This document shows positions 24,934 to 34,180 of a stretch of DNA of 64,000 nt, one piece after another. Each line of letters opens with the position of its first letter. The stretch's first letter is position 1. Origin of the DNA: Bacteroidota bacterium (lineage in GTDB: Bacteria > Bacteroidota > Bacteroidia > Sphingobacteriales > Sphingobacteriaceae); assembly GCA_018266915.1 (NCBI GenBank), contig JAFDZM010000063.1, positions 1 to 64,000 on the forward strand. The letters are read 5' to 3'. The translations under genes were made by a program, and so were the position numbers. The notes under the pieces were generated by a model, which saw nothing but the letters and a program-made list of their open reading frames with translations, was not told the DNA's origin and searched no databases.

Positions 24934-26670
24934 TTATGAATTGGTTTTGGTTCCCTTTTTAAACTCGTCAATAGCGTGGTTTACCGCCCTGGCTGTAAGC
25001 GCCATAAAGGTAATCGATGGGTTTTGAACGCCGGTTGAAGTCATGCAGGCTCCATCGGTAACAAATACATTGGGGCAATGATGCATAGCATTCCATTTGT
25101 TCAATAGGGATGTTTTAGGATCATTACCCATTCTTACGCCGCCGACTTCGTGTATGTCGAGGCCCGGTGCCTGCCCGGTATCAACAGTTTGAATATTGGT
25201 ACAACCAGCCGAATGCAGCATTTCGCTACCACTCTGGAAAAAGTCCCTTAACAGCTTTTCATCGTTATCATCATAACCAACCGAAGTAACCAATAATGGA
25301 ATGCCCCATTTATCTTTTTTATCCTTACTTAGCCTTACGTGGTTGGTTTCTTTTGGAATAGTCTCTCCCTGTATCGACATGCTCACGCGCCATGGGCCCG
25401 GTTCACCAAGTGCATCTTTAAATGCGCCACCGATACCTTCAGCATTTGCGCGAGGACGGTCAGCGCCATAAAACATCATATATCCACGCTGAAAATCCAT
25501 TTCCTGTTTTTGCAGGTTCCTGAAATTCGGGATCATCGGCTGGGTAGGCCTGCGTCCATAATAGTATTTATCCGCCGGGCCATCAAAATCGGCAAAAATA
25601 TTCCCGCGGTAATTTTGGAAAGCGACGTATTTTCCCAAAAGTCCATTATCATTACCTAATCCATTGGGGAATCGTGAGGAAGTAGAATTTAACAAGATCA
25701 AATTGGTATTCAGGCAGGCGGCATTGATAAAGATCAGGTCTGCATAATACTCATGTTCCTGCAAGGTTTCTGCGTCGATCACCTTTACACCCGTGGCTTT
25801 GCCGAGTTTATCATCATAGATCACGGAATGAACAACAGAAAACGGCCTAAGGGTAAGGTTACCCGTTCTCTTTGCCCATGGGATAGTGGAAGAATTGGAA
25901 CTGAAATAACCTCCAAAAGGGCATCCACGTTCGCATTGGTTACGTGCCTGGCATTGCCCGCGCCCTTGCGCCAGATGGATCGGTTCTGGTTTGGTTAAAT
26001 GCGCACATCTTCCCTGCACAACATGGCGTCCCGGATATTTAGCCATAATACGCGATGCAATATCCTTTTCTACACAGTTCATTTCCCAGGCCGGCAGGAA
26101 TTCTCCATCAGGCAAAATATCCAAACCGTCGCGATTACCACTGATACCAACAAACTTTTCGACATAAGAATACCATGACGCAATATCATTATACCTGATT
26201 GGCCAGTCTACCGCATAACCGTCCCTTGCCGGTCCTTCAAAATCATGCTGGCTCCAGCGCTGTGTTTGCCTCCACCACAACAGTGATTTACCCCCCACCT
26301 GGTAGCCGCGTATCCAGTCGAATGGTTTTTCCTGCACATAGGGGTGCTCCGTGTCTTTTACAAAGAAATGCGCAGTGGATTCATCAAAAGCATAACAACG
26401 GGAAACCACAGGGTTCTCCTGGGTAACGGATAGCGGCATTTTCAAATGATGCTGAAACTCCCAGGGGCCTTTTAAGGCTGTCGGATAATCCTTCAGGTGT
26501 TCCACATTTCTGCCCCGCTCCAAAACCAGCGTTTTGAGGCCTTTTTCACAAAGCTCCTTAGCTGCCCAGCCACCGCTTATTCCCGAGCCTACAACTATGG
26601 CATCGTAAGTATTTTTCCCTTTCGCCCGTACGTTAAGGTTGGCGCTTTTTGCTGAATCAGTTGCTTCCAT
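24934..26670 (-). CDS. GMC-family FAD oxidoreductase
   Basis: The FAD-binding motif VVGSGISGGWAAKELCEKG is near the N-terminus, a Cys-rich CQARNQCERGCPFG lies in the middle, and a GMC C-terminal domain with DIHEVGGVRMG and NPSITFMALT closes it. Relatives oxidise sugars or glycosides, including 3-dehydrogenation of glucosides. No gluconate-dehydrogenase subunit 3 gene, the usual partner, is adjacent. It has no signal peptide of its own; co-export with a partner or a cytoplasmic site are both possible. It leads the three-gene operon. Confidence 0.86.
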   Translation of the reverse strand: MEATDSAKSANLNVRAKGKNTYDAIVVGSGISGGWAAKELCEKGLKTLVLERGRNVEHLKDYPTALKGPWEFQHHLKMPLSVTQENPVVSRCYAFDESTAHFFVKDTEHPYVQEKPFDWIRGYQVGGKSLLWWRQTQRWSQHDFEGPARDGYAVDWPIRYNDIASWYSYVEKFVGISGNRDGLDILPDGEFLPAWEMNCVEKDIASRIMAKYPGRHVVQGRCAHLTKPEPIHLAQGRGQCQARNQCERGCPFGGYFSSNSSTIPWAKRTGNLTLRPFSVVHSVIYDDKLGKATGVKVIDAETLQEHEYYADLIFINAACLNTNLILLNSTSSRFPNGLGNDNGLLGKYVAFQNYRGNIFADFDGPADKYYYGRRPTQPMIPNFRNLQKQEMDFQRGYMMFYGADRPRANAEGIGGAFKDALGEPGPWRVSMSIQGETIPKETNHVRLSKDKKDKWGIPLLVTSVGYDDNDEKLLRDFFQSGSEMLHSAGCTNIQTVDTGQAPGLDIHEVGGVRMGNDPKTSLLNKWNAMHHCPNVFVTDGACMTSTGVQNPSITFMALTARAVNHAIDEFKKGTKTNS

Positions 26671-26774
26671 GAAGATTGAGGTTAATATTGGTTAATATCG
26701 ATTGTCAAGTTAATAATAAAATTCTTTGTGTCGGATTGACGCTTTCATTATTTTTTATTGACCTGAAAATTTCT

Positions 26775-26805
26775 CTTGCATTTGTAAAAATCATCATTAC
26801 ATTTG
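26775..26805 (+). promoter_or_regulatory. Promoter of the ABC/GntR operon
   Basis: TACATTTG at 26798-26805 is a perfect -7 element, with CTTG at 26775-26778 about 19 bp upstream as a -33 box. The first start codon is 28 bp downstream, and the operator dyad starts directly after the -7 element. Confidence 0.6.
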
Positions 26806-26831
26806 TAGTGTACTATTATACTAATACACTA
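26806..26831 (+). promoter_or_regulatory. YtrA-type GntR operator
   Basis: TAGTGTA (26806-26812) and TACACTA (26825-26831) are perfect 7-bp arms 12 bp apart. The AGTGTA/TACACT halves match the type of site bound by YtrA-family GntR repressors. It covers the predicted transcription start and ends 2 bp before the ATG, so a bound repressor would block initiation. The third gene of the operon encodes a GntR protein of the right subfamily. Confidence 0.7.
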
Positions 26832-26833
26832 AT

Positions 26834-27682
26834 ATGATTCAGATTAAGAATCTTGATTTTTGGTATAAAAAAGGAAAGCCGGTTTTTAAAAACCTGAGCC
26901 TTTCGCTAAATCCGGGCCATATTTATGGGCTGCTGGGAAAAAATGGCGCAGGGAAATCGACCTTACTAAAAAGTATTTCGGGGTTGGCTTTCCCGGTTTC
27001 CGGCAAATGCCTTGTGAACGGAATGGATTCGAACAGGAGAATGGTATCGATGCTGGAAGACATGTTCTTTATACCGGAGGATATTTATGCACCCGCATTA
27101 ACACCCGGGCAATTCGCCAGAAATACCGCGGGATTTTATCCCAAATTCAGCTTAACGGATTTTTACGCCAATCTAAAAATATTGGATGTCGACCCGGAAT
27201 TGGCAATGAGCAGCCAGTCATACGGGCAGCAAAAGAAAGTGATAATCGCTTTTGGCCTGGCAACCAATACATCGGTACTCATTATGGATGAACCGACAAA
27301 CGGGCTGGATATTCCTTCCAAAGTTCAGTTCAGAAAGTTAATCGCTTCCATGCTCAATGCAGAAAGATGCGTTATCATCTCTACCCACCAGGTGCGGGAT
27401 TTGGACAGCCTGATTGATATCATCCTGATATTGGACAATCACCAAATTGTGGTCAACAGTCCGGTAGAAGAAGTGACCGATAAACTGATATTCGGCTTGT
27501 TCGACACTACCTCCGGTATGAAAGTTTTGTACGAAGAAGAAACTATGCGGGGCAAACACGCCATTATACACAACACTACAGGCAAATACAGTAAAATGGA
27601 TTTGGAACTGCTTTTCAATGGGGTGACTAATGGAAATATGCAATTAGTAGAAACGCTAAAAACAGGAGATCGTCATGAATAA
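26834..27682 (+). CDS. ABC transporter ATP-binding protein
   Basis: Walker A (GLLGKNGAGKSTLL), Walker B (VLIMDEPTNGLD) and the H-loop (ISTHQVRD) are intact. The signature, normally LSGGQ, reads SYGQQKK, as in the divergent YtrB/BcrA-like branch. At 282 residues it has a short C-terminal extension. It overlaps the membrane-protein gene by 8 bp, so the two make one ABC-2 exporter unit. It is the first gene of the six-gene operon. Confidence 0.92.
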   Translation: MIQIKNLDFWYKKGKPVFKNLSLSLNPGHIYGLLGKNGAGKSTLLKSISGLAFPVSGKCLVNGMDSNRRMVSMLEDMFFIPEDIYAPALTPGQFARNTAGFYPKFSLTDFYANLKILDVDPELAMSSQSYGQQKKVIIAFGLATNTSVLIMDEPTNGLDIPSKVQFRKLIASMLNAERCVIISTHQVRDLDSLIDIILILDNHQIVVNSPVEEVTDKLIFGLFDTTSGMKVLYEEETMRGKHAIIHNTTGKYSKMDLELLFNGVTNGNMQLVETLKTGDRHE

Positions 27683-28451
27683 TTTTTTTAACCTGAAGCG
27701 TTTTTGCCGCCTCTTCGTCAAGCATACCGTTGAGCATTACCGCACATACCTAATGTCAATCGCCGTATTAACCGGTGTAATTTTGCTTGGTGGCTCATTC
27801 CTGTTTTTTATCGTCCTGGAGCCGCCTGATACCGGGTTCCAGATGGCCGCTTTTGTTATCCTGATGCTTATTGCCGGCTGCATTTTCACCAGTACCGTAT
27901 TTGCCGATTTCGGCGAAAAAAACAAGTCTATTCCAGCGCTCACACTTCCTGCTACAGCGTTTGAAAAATTTCTTGTAGGCTGGATATACTCTTATCCTAT
28001 TTTCCTGCTTGTTTACACGACTATTTTTTACCTGGCCCTCGGGGCATTGGGTATTACCAAACACTGGGATCCAAAACATCACTTTGTACTATTCAGCCTG
28101 TTTCAGGGTGAAATGCCGGTTCTTTTAGTGCTTTTTTCTATTCTGCATGCCATTACCATTTTCGGCGCCATATTTTTCAAAAACATGCACTTTATCAAAA
28201 CAGGGTTTGCTTTTTTTATTAGCTATAGCGTCTTGATGATATGCAATACTATATTCTTAAAGGTAATTACAGGACTGGGAATTATCAAACTGGCTATGCC
28301 TTTCGGCTTCCTCAATTTTGATGTCGGCCCCAAATACTATTCCTTAAGCGCCGATGGGCCGGATTCACTTATGGTCATCATAACGATGATGCTTGTGTCT
28401 GTGCTGATATGGACTGCGGCCTATTTTAAATTAAAAGAAAAGCAGGTTTAG
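27675..28451 (+). CDS. ABC-2-type membrane subunit
   Basis: The 258-residue protein has about six hydrophobic helices (SIAVLTGVILLGGSFLFFIV, MAAFVILMLIAGCIFTSTVFAD, and others). The FADFGEKNKSIPALTLPATAFEKFLVGW stretch is typical of Bacteroidota permeases paired with YtrB-like ATPases. The cargo is unknown. It starts 8 bp inside the ATPase gene and ends 2 bp before the GntR gene. Confidence 0.85.
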   Translation: MNNFFNLKRFCRLFVKHTVEHYRTYLMSIAVLTGVILLGGSFLFFIVLEPPDTGFQMAAFVILMLIAGCIFTSTVFADFGEKNKSIPALTLPATAFEKFLVGWIYSYPIFLLVYTTIFYLALGALGITKHWDPKHHFVLFSLFQGEMPVLLVLFSILHAITIFGAIFFKNMHFIKTGFAFFISYSVLMICNTIFLKVITGLGIIKLAMPFGFLNFDVGPKYYSLSADGPDSLMVIITMMLVSVLIWTAAYFKLKEKQV

Positions 28452-28453
28452 AG

Positions 28454-28861
28454 ATGGAATTTAAAGACAACGAAGCGATATACCTGCAAATAGCCGCATT
28501 TGTGTGCGAGAATATCCTTACCGGCAAATGGGCCGCCGGGCAGAAGATACTCTCGGTACGCGACCTGGCAGTTGAACTTGAAGTAAACCCCAATACCGTG
28601 ATGCGTTCGTACGAATTTTTACAGGGATTAGAGATCGTTTATAATAAACGCGGCCTGGGCCTTTTTGTGGCTGAAGATGGATTTGAAAAGGTAAAAGCTT
28701 ACCGCAAACAAAATTTTGTGCAGCAAAACCTGCCTGAGCTTTTCAAAAATATGTACCTGCTGGGTATTTCGATGGACGAGATCGGGCAGCAATATGAAGA
28801 TTTTGCAGCCGGGCAACAGGCTATAAAACTAAACGGAGATCAACATGAGGACAAGCAATAA
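28454..28861 (+). CDS. GntR-family repressor, YtrA subfamily
   Basis: The 135-residue protein has an N-terminal GntR winged helix (IYLQIAAFVCENILTGKWAAGQKILSVRDLAVELEVNPNTVMRSY) and only a short helical tail, which defines the YtrA subfamily. These repress ABC transporter operons and respond to cell-envelope stress in Firmicutes. It should bind the dyad at 26806-26831 and so control its own operon. It overlaps the next gene by 17 bp. Confidence 0.92.
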   Translation: MEFKDNEAIYLQIAAFVCENILTGKWAAGQKILSVRDLAVELEVNPNTVMRSYEFLQGLEIVYNKRGLGLFVAEDGFEKVKAYRKQNFVQQNLPELFKNMYLLGISMDEIGQQYEDFAAGQQAIKLNGDQHEDKQ

Positions 28862-29582
28862 AATATTGATCGCATCACTCGCCCTGCTTATTATCAGCCT
28901 GGCATTTTACGACCTGAGGCTTAAGGCTGAATATCAAAAGGGCGATTATACCGACCCTTACCGGGGTTATAACAGTTTAAACTACCGTGATTTTGATGAG
29001 ATAGAATTAAATGCATCCACAGCAGTAAATATCATCGTTGTTCAGGGCCCTTACAAAGTACTGGCTAACCCTAACTGTGACGATTTTCTGCGCATAAGCA
29101 AACAGGGCAAGCGATTAGTGATAAATGCAGCCTTCCCCAATCATTACAGAAATGTTTTAGCAGGTCACATTTTGTACATTTCGTGCCCGAAAATTTCCTT
29201 GCTGAGAACGGATGCCCACTATACGGCGGATGGTATACCGGTAACGGATACTGTGGCCTATAATCTGCAATGGTATTCCACATTAATTACAGGTTTCAAA
29301 CTGGATAGCCTTACACTTAATGCAGCCCATGCAAGTAACATAGTTCTTGAAAATAACCAGATCAATACACTCAACGGGATTATAGGCCAAAGCCCTGGCA
29401 GTGGCTCGGCTCTAACTATTGGCAGCGGTAACAAATTCGGCAAAAGCAACCTGAATATTTATAATAAAAGCCAGTTGGTGATCAAAGGCCCCTCGTCACC
29501 TGATTTGAATTATTCTTTAGCCGACAGCGCAACACTTACAGTAAACGGAGCCGCGGCGAAACATCTATTAAATTTTAAATAG
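28845..29582 (+). CDS. Membrane-anchored DUF2807-like protein
   Basis: A single N-terminal hydrophobic helix (ILIASLALLIISLAFYD) anchors about 220 residues of repetitive beta-strand (FDEIELNASTAVNIIVVQGPYKVLANP ... LDSLTLNAAHASNIVL), the pattern of DUF2807/head-GIN beta-helix proteins. The role is unknown. It is embedded between a repressor and an ABC ATPase with overlaps of 17 bp and a gap of 2 bp, so it is likely part of the same envelope machine. Confidence 0.75.
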   Translation: MRTSNKILIASLALLIISLAFYDLRLKAEYQKGDYTDPYRGYNSLNYRDFDEIELNASTAVNIIVVQGPYKVLANPNCDDFLRISKQGKRLVINAAFPNHYRNVLAGHILYISCPKISLLRTDAHYTADGIPVTDTVAYNLQWYSTLITGFKLDSLTLNAAHASNIVLENNQINTLNGIIGQSPGSGSALTIGSGNKFGKSNLNIYNKSQLVIKGPSSPDLNYSLADSATLTVNGAAAKHLLNFK

Positions 29583-29584
29583 CT

Positions 29585-30475
29585 ATGAAATTAGTAATCA
29601 ATTCTCTTTCTAAAACCTATGCCAACGGCGTAGCGGCATTAAAAGATGTTTCGCTGACGCTTACAAACGGCATGTTCGGCCTGCTTGGCCCAAATGGCGC
29701 GGGCAAGTCTTCACTTATGCGCACTATCGCTACGCTGCAGGAAGCAGATTCAGGCAGTGTTTTTCTGGACGACCTGGATGTATTAAAGAATAAAACCCAG
29801 GTAAGGCAACTGCTTGGCTACCTACCGCAGGAGTTTGGCGTGTATCCCAAAATATCCGCCGAGCGTATGCTCGATCATATAGCGCAGCTAAAAGGTGTGG
29901 GTAATGCTGGTGAGCGAAAAGAACTGGTGCTTGGCCTTTTAGAAAAAGTGAACCTGTTTAAGGATCGCAAGAAACATTTGGGCACGTATTCAGGTGGCAT
30001 GAAACAACGCTTCGGTATAGCGCAGGCACTTATCGGCGATCCCAAACTGATCATCGTTGATGAACCGACGGCTGGCCTCGACCCTGCTGAACGCAACCGG
30101 TTTTATAACCTGCTTAGCCAGTTGGGCGAGAATACCATCGTGATTTTGTCGACTCACATTGTGGAAGATGTAAGCACACTTTGCTCCAACTTCGCCATCA
30201 TATGCCTTGGTGAAGTTTTATATGCCGGCGACCCTGAAACAGCGGTGAAAGAACTGGAAGGAAAGATTTATTCCAAGGCAATAAATCAATCTGAAATAAA
30301 ATATTACCAGGACGTTTACAACGTAATATCCACCCAGCTTAAATCCGGAAAGCTGCATATCAGGATATTAAAAGAAGACGACCAGCCGCAGGATGGATTC
30401 ATTTCGACTGCTCCTAACCTGGAAGATGTTTACTTCAGCAATATTGCCACACGCGTAGATGTGAATACCATGTAA
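29585..30475 (+). CDS. ABC transporter ATP-binding protein
   Basis: Walker A (GLLGPNGAGKSSLM), a standard signature (YSGGMKQR), Walker B (LIIVDEPTAGLD) and the H-loop (LSTHIVED) are all present. The 296 residues include a C-terminal extension of about 80 residues. It differs from the first ATPase of the operon and should energise the large permease encoded 21 bp downstream. Confidence 0.93.
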   Translation: MKLVINSLSKTYANGVAALKDVSLTLTNGMFGLLGPNGAGKSSLMRTIATLQEADSGSVFLDDLDVLKNKTQVRQLLGYLPQEFGVYPKISAERMLDHIAQLKGVGNAGERKELVLGLLEKVNLFKDRKKHLGTYSGGMKQRFGIAQALIGDPKLIIVDEPTAGLDPAERNRFYNLLSQLGENTIVILSTHIVEDVSTLCSNFAIICLGEVLYAGDPETAVKELEGKIYSKAINQSEIKYYQDVYNVISTQLKSGKLHIRILKEDDQPQDGFISTAPNLEDVYFSNIATRVDVNTM

Positions 30476-30496
30476 ATCACTCAAAAACAATAGCTT

Positions 30497-33400
30497 ATGT
30501 TTTCGAAAATATTTCTGTTCGAGATCCAAAACAGGATCCGCAGGCCCGCCGTTTACCTATATTTTGCAGCTGTGCTGCTGTTTACCATGTTTGCTTTCTC
30601 CACGGGTTCGTTACCTGTGGGTGAAAAAGAACATATCAATTCCCCTTACCTGATCACGTTCTGGTGTTGTGGTATGACCATGATGATGATGCTCATCAGC
30701 TCGTCGGTAATGGGAACAGCATTATACCGCGATATTGAATATCAGACTAAAGATTATTACCTCACTTATCCGATCACTAAAGGCGGGTATTTCTGGGGCA
30801 GGTATCTTGGTTCGTTTGTATTCATGATATTCGTCGCTCTTGCCGTGCCGATTGCCATTTATCTGAGTACTTATATTGGCCCCTTAACCGGAAAGACTGG
30901 TCCTGCACAATATGGCCCGAATAGACTTATTTATTACCTGTATCCGTTTTTGCTTATCGCAATACCTAATGTATTCTTTACTTCATCTCTCTTCTTTGGC
31001 TTGGTGGCGATTACACGAAATGTTAAAGTGATTTACTTTGGAGGGATATTGCTGTTTCTGTTCTATTTCATCGCCCTATTCTTTCTGGATCATACCACCA
31101 ACACCACTGTTATTGGTATCTCTGACCCATTCGGGCTAAATGGAGTACGATTCCAGATGAATAATTCGAGCGCAGCACAACATAATAACTCTTTAATAGC
31201 GATGAATGGCCCACTGGCAATAAACCGTTTCTTATGGCCAGGGCTTGGTTTGGTAGTATTGATAATAACCTATCTGAGATTCAATTTTGAAAGATTCTTT
31301 GCGGGGAAACGCGACAAAGCAGCCATTGATGAAGCCGGCATACGATCGAATAAAATACTTAAGGTTCCGGCTGTAAGCTTTTCGGGCAGGTACAACAAAA
31401 TCACTTTGAAAAGCCTGGTAAGGTTGGAACTGCTTAACATCATCCGCGATAATTATTTCTGGATAATTGTGGGTGCAGGCAGTGTTTTTCTGGGATTTGT
31501 ATTCTGGCTGGGAGATAACAACTTTGGAATACCCGACCTGCCACGAACGGTATTACTGCTTGGTATTTTCGCCGATGCCTTTCCGTTTTTCATCTTTTTT
31601 ATCATCATGTTCTATACTGGCGAAACACTGCAACGTGACAAGCTTACACGCTATGCTTTCATCAACGATTCACTGCCGCCACCAAACTGGGTATTGAATG
31701 GCTCGAAACTGATCCCGCTGCTGATTTTAGCAGTTGGGCTATCGTTATTGCCTTTGCTGGTAGGTGTAATTGTTCAGCTGGTTAAGGGCTTTACTCATCT
31801 TAATTTATCGGCCTATTTTATCTATATATTAATTTCGTTGCTACCAAAATTGCTTACGGCGGCAGTTTTCTGCTATGTACTCCAGGTTGTCTTCAACAAC
31901 AAGTTTGCCGCTTATGCATTTGGAGTTACGCTTTGGATAGGCATGTTCTTTCTGGATAGTACAGGTACGTTTGATTATCATCTGATCTTGTATTCTTACA
32001 CGCCCAAATCCGGCATGTCGGATATGGATGGCATGGGGCATATGATCAGACCGCTAATTTGGTTTAACCTGTATTGGTTATTAGCCGCCGGTTTGCTCAT
32101 CATTATCGCAGCGCTTTTTTACAATCGCGGCGTCAACTCATCCTTTAAGGAAAGATTGCAGCTTATCCCTGAAAGGTTCGACGGGAAAACCAAATTATTT
32201 GTTTTGGGATTGTTGCCACTGTTACTGGCAGTAGGTGGGTATATTTATTACAATATCAGTTATCTGAACGAGTACCTGACGAAAACTGAAAATGATGACC
32301 GCGCCATTATTTATGAAAAAACACTTAAACATTTCCAAAGCCAGCCGTTACCTAAAGTGACCCGCATTAAGATGTATGCTGATCTCTTTCCGTATGAAAA
32401 AAAAGAATTTGTAAGGGCTACGGTAACCATCGTCAATAAAAATGACAAACCTATATATAATATGCTGCTGGACGGCGACGAATTGACTGACTATTCTATC
32501 CAAATCAATGGTAAACCAATGGCTTTTACCTATCCATTGTTCTATTCGCGCGGGTTTTTCAGTTGGTTCGGGCCAAAGCGAGATACTGCCGAATTCAGGG
32601 TTTATAATTTTGATAAGCCGCTCGCACCCGGTGATTCGGCAGTATTGCAGATCAATTCATCGGTCGTACACAAAGGGTTTACCAATGGTCTTTATGCTGC
32701 CAATGAATTAAACAATGGGACATTTTTTACAGGAGGATTGCCGGGCCTGGGTTATGATGATGACGATGAGATAGGTAGCCCGTATGTCCGAAAGAAGGCC
32801 GGGTTGCCCCCTAAGGAAGACGAAGAAATAGCGCAGAATGATCCGGTTGGTATCATGAATTTAAAAGCGGGAAAAGCAGCAGACTTGCTCAGCCTGGATG
32901 TAACAGTAAGCACCGAAGGCGACCAGGTCGCTATCACACACGGCGACCTGGTAAAACAATGGAAAGAAAGAGGACGCAATTATTTTCACTATGTACAAAA
33001 TAAGCCGGGTATGTATTCACCATTTGGCATTCTTTCGGCCAGGTATACTGACCGGAAAGACAGTGTAATGCTTGACCATAAGGTCAATATTGATATTTTT
33101 TATGATCCGGAGCATGCCGGTAACATCGATCGTTATGTCAAAGCATATAAAGACGGCCTGAAATATTACAGCAGTGTTTATGGCAATTATCCTTTTAACA
33201 ACATCCGTCAGGTTGAAACCGCACCTTACGGGCCTCGTGAAGCTGCAACGACTACATTAAATACCTATTCAGAACTCAATGGTTGGAATGCCAGCTTTAC
33301 TAACCCGGACCAATTTGACTACCTGTATTCAAATACGGTCAGGGCACTGGCACAGCAGTGGTGGCGTTTCCAGGTAGCACCAAACAGCACAGTTGGATCA

Positions 33401-34132
33401 CTCGTGATACCCGAAGGTTTGGCCAATTACGATGCCCTGGTAATGAGCGAGAGAAAATATGGCAAGGCTAATATGCGCCCTGTTATATTGAATGAGCTAT
33501 GGTTTTACCTCTTTATCCGCAGACGTATGGAGGAAAAAGAGCATCCCATTATCAAAGCTGACCAATGGTTTGAGTGGGGCGATAAAACAGGTGTGGGCAT
33601 GTATGGTTTGAGAGAATTAATAGGCGAGGATAGTTTGAACAATGCGTTACGTGACTTTAAAAATGCTTATGCCTTTAAAAGTACCGGTCCTTTTGCCGGG
33701 GCTAACGACTTGTATCGTTACCTTCAAAAACATACCCCGGATTCATTACAGTATTACCTGACTGACACCTGGCAAAAAGTGACGCTTTATGATAATAAGA
33801 TCAACAATGTTACCGTGAAACCAACAGGCAATAAGGATGAATACAGTATAGACCTGAAAATAAATATTGACAAGACATGGCTTAATGACAAAAACGACGA
33901 TGTGCCGGCATTAAACATGAATGATTATATCGATATCGGCGTTTTCGGGCAGGATACAAAAGATAAAGACGGCAGTACTAAAGCTCATTTTGCTTACCTG
34001 AAGCGATATAAATTTAAACGGGGTGATCACAAACTGACGATAATAGTTAAAGGCAAACCAAAAGCAGTGGCAATTGATCCGTTGGGATATTTGATTGATA
34101 GAAATCCGAATGATAATATGATAGGTCTATAA
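30497..34132 (+). CDS. ABC permease fused to an inactive M1 aminopeptidase-like domain
   Basis: The N-terminal half holds two sets of membrane helices in the ABC-2 style (to about residue 580). The C-terminal half is periplasmic and resembles M1 aminopeptidases: KAYKDGLKYYSSVYGNYPFNNIRQVE, then VRALAQQWW...PEGLANY. In M1 enzymes that place reads HExxHQWF...NEG. Here the zinc motif is R949-A-L-A-Q953; only QW and E973 remain, with one extra residue in between. The GAMEN motif is also lost. It should therefore bind peptides without cutting them. It is the last gene of the operon and ends at a terminator. Confidence 0.88.
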   Translation: MFSKIFLFEIQNRIRRPAVYLYFAAVLLFTMFAFSTGSLPVGEKEHINSPYLITFWCCGMTMMMMLISSSVMGTALYRDIEYQTKDYYLTYPITKGGYFWGRYLGSFVFMIFVALAVPIAIYLSTYIGPLTGKTGPAQYGPNRLIYYLYPFLLIAIPNVFFTSSLFFGLVAITRNVKVIYFGGILLFLFYFIALFFLDHTTNTTVIGISDPFGLNGVRFQMNNSSAAQHNNSLIAMNGPLAINRFLWPGLGLVVLIITYLRFNFERFFAGKRDKAAIDEAGIRSNKILKVPAVSFSGRYNKITLKSLVRLELLNIIRDNYFWIIVGAGSVFLGFVFWLGDNNFGIPDLPRTVLLLGIFADAFPFFIFFIIMFYTGETLQRDKLTRYAFINDSLPPPNWVLNGSKLIPLLILAVGLSLLPLLVGVIVQLVKGFTHLNLSAYFIYILISLLPKLLTAAVFCYVLQVVFNNKFAAYAFGVTLWIGMFFLDSTGTFDYHLILYSYTPKSGMSDMDGMGHMIRPLIWFNLYWLLAAGLLIIIAALFYNRGVNSSFKERLQLIPERFDGKTKLFVLGLLPLLLAVGGYIYYNISYLNEYLTKTENDDRAIIYEKTLKHFQSQPLPKVTRIKMYADLFPYEKKEFVRATVTIVNKNDKPIYNMLLDGDELTDYSIQINGKPMAFTYPLFYSRGFFSWFGPKRDTAEFRVYNFDKPLAPGDSAVLQINSSVVHKGFTNGLYAANELNNGTFFTGGLPGLGYDDDDEIGSPYVRKKAGLPPKEDEEIAQNDPVGIMNLKAGKAADLLSLDVTVSTEGDQVAITHGDLVKQWKERGRNYFHYVQNKPGMYSPFGILSARYTDRKDSVMLDHKVNIDIFYDPEHAGNIDRYVKAYKDGLKYYSSVYGNYPFNNIRQVETAPYGPREAATTTLNTYSELNGWNASFTNPDQFDYLYSNTVRALAQQWWRFQVAPNSTVGSLVIPEGLANYDALVMSERKYGKANMRPVILNELWFYLFIRRRMEEKEHPIIKADQWFEWGDKTGVGMYGLRELIGEDSLNNALRDFKNAYAFKSTGPFAGANDLYRYLQKHTPDSLQYYLTDTWQKVTLYDNKINNVTVKPTGNKDEYSIDLKINIDKTWLNDKNDDVPALNMNDYIDIGVFGQDTKDKDGSTKAHFAYLKRYKFKRGDHKLTIIVKGKPKAVAIDPLGYLIDRNPNDNMIGL

Positions 34133-34165
34133 AAAAAACGGCTCTCTATGGGAGCCGTTTTTTTT
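34131..34165. terminator. Bidirectional terminator
   Basis: AAACGGCTC(T) and (G)GAGCCGTTT form a GC-rich stem around CTATG, with eight A on the left and eight T on the right. It serves both the ABC operon and the convergent FtsX-like gene. Confidence 0.9.
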
Positions 34166-34180
34166 ATTACAGGATTGTTG

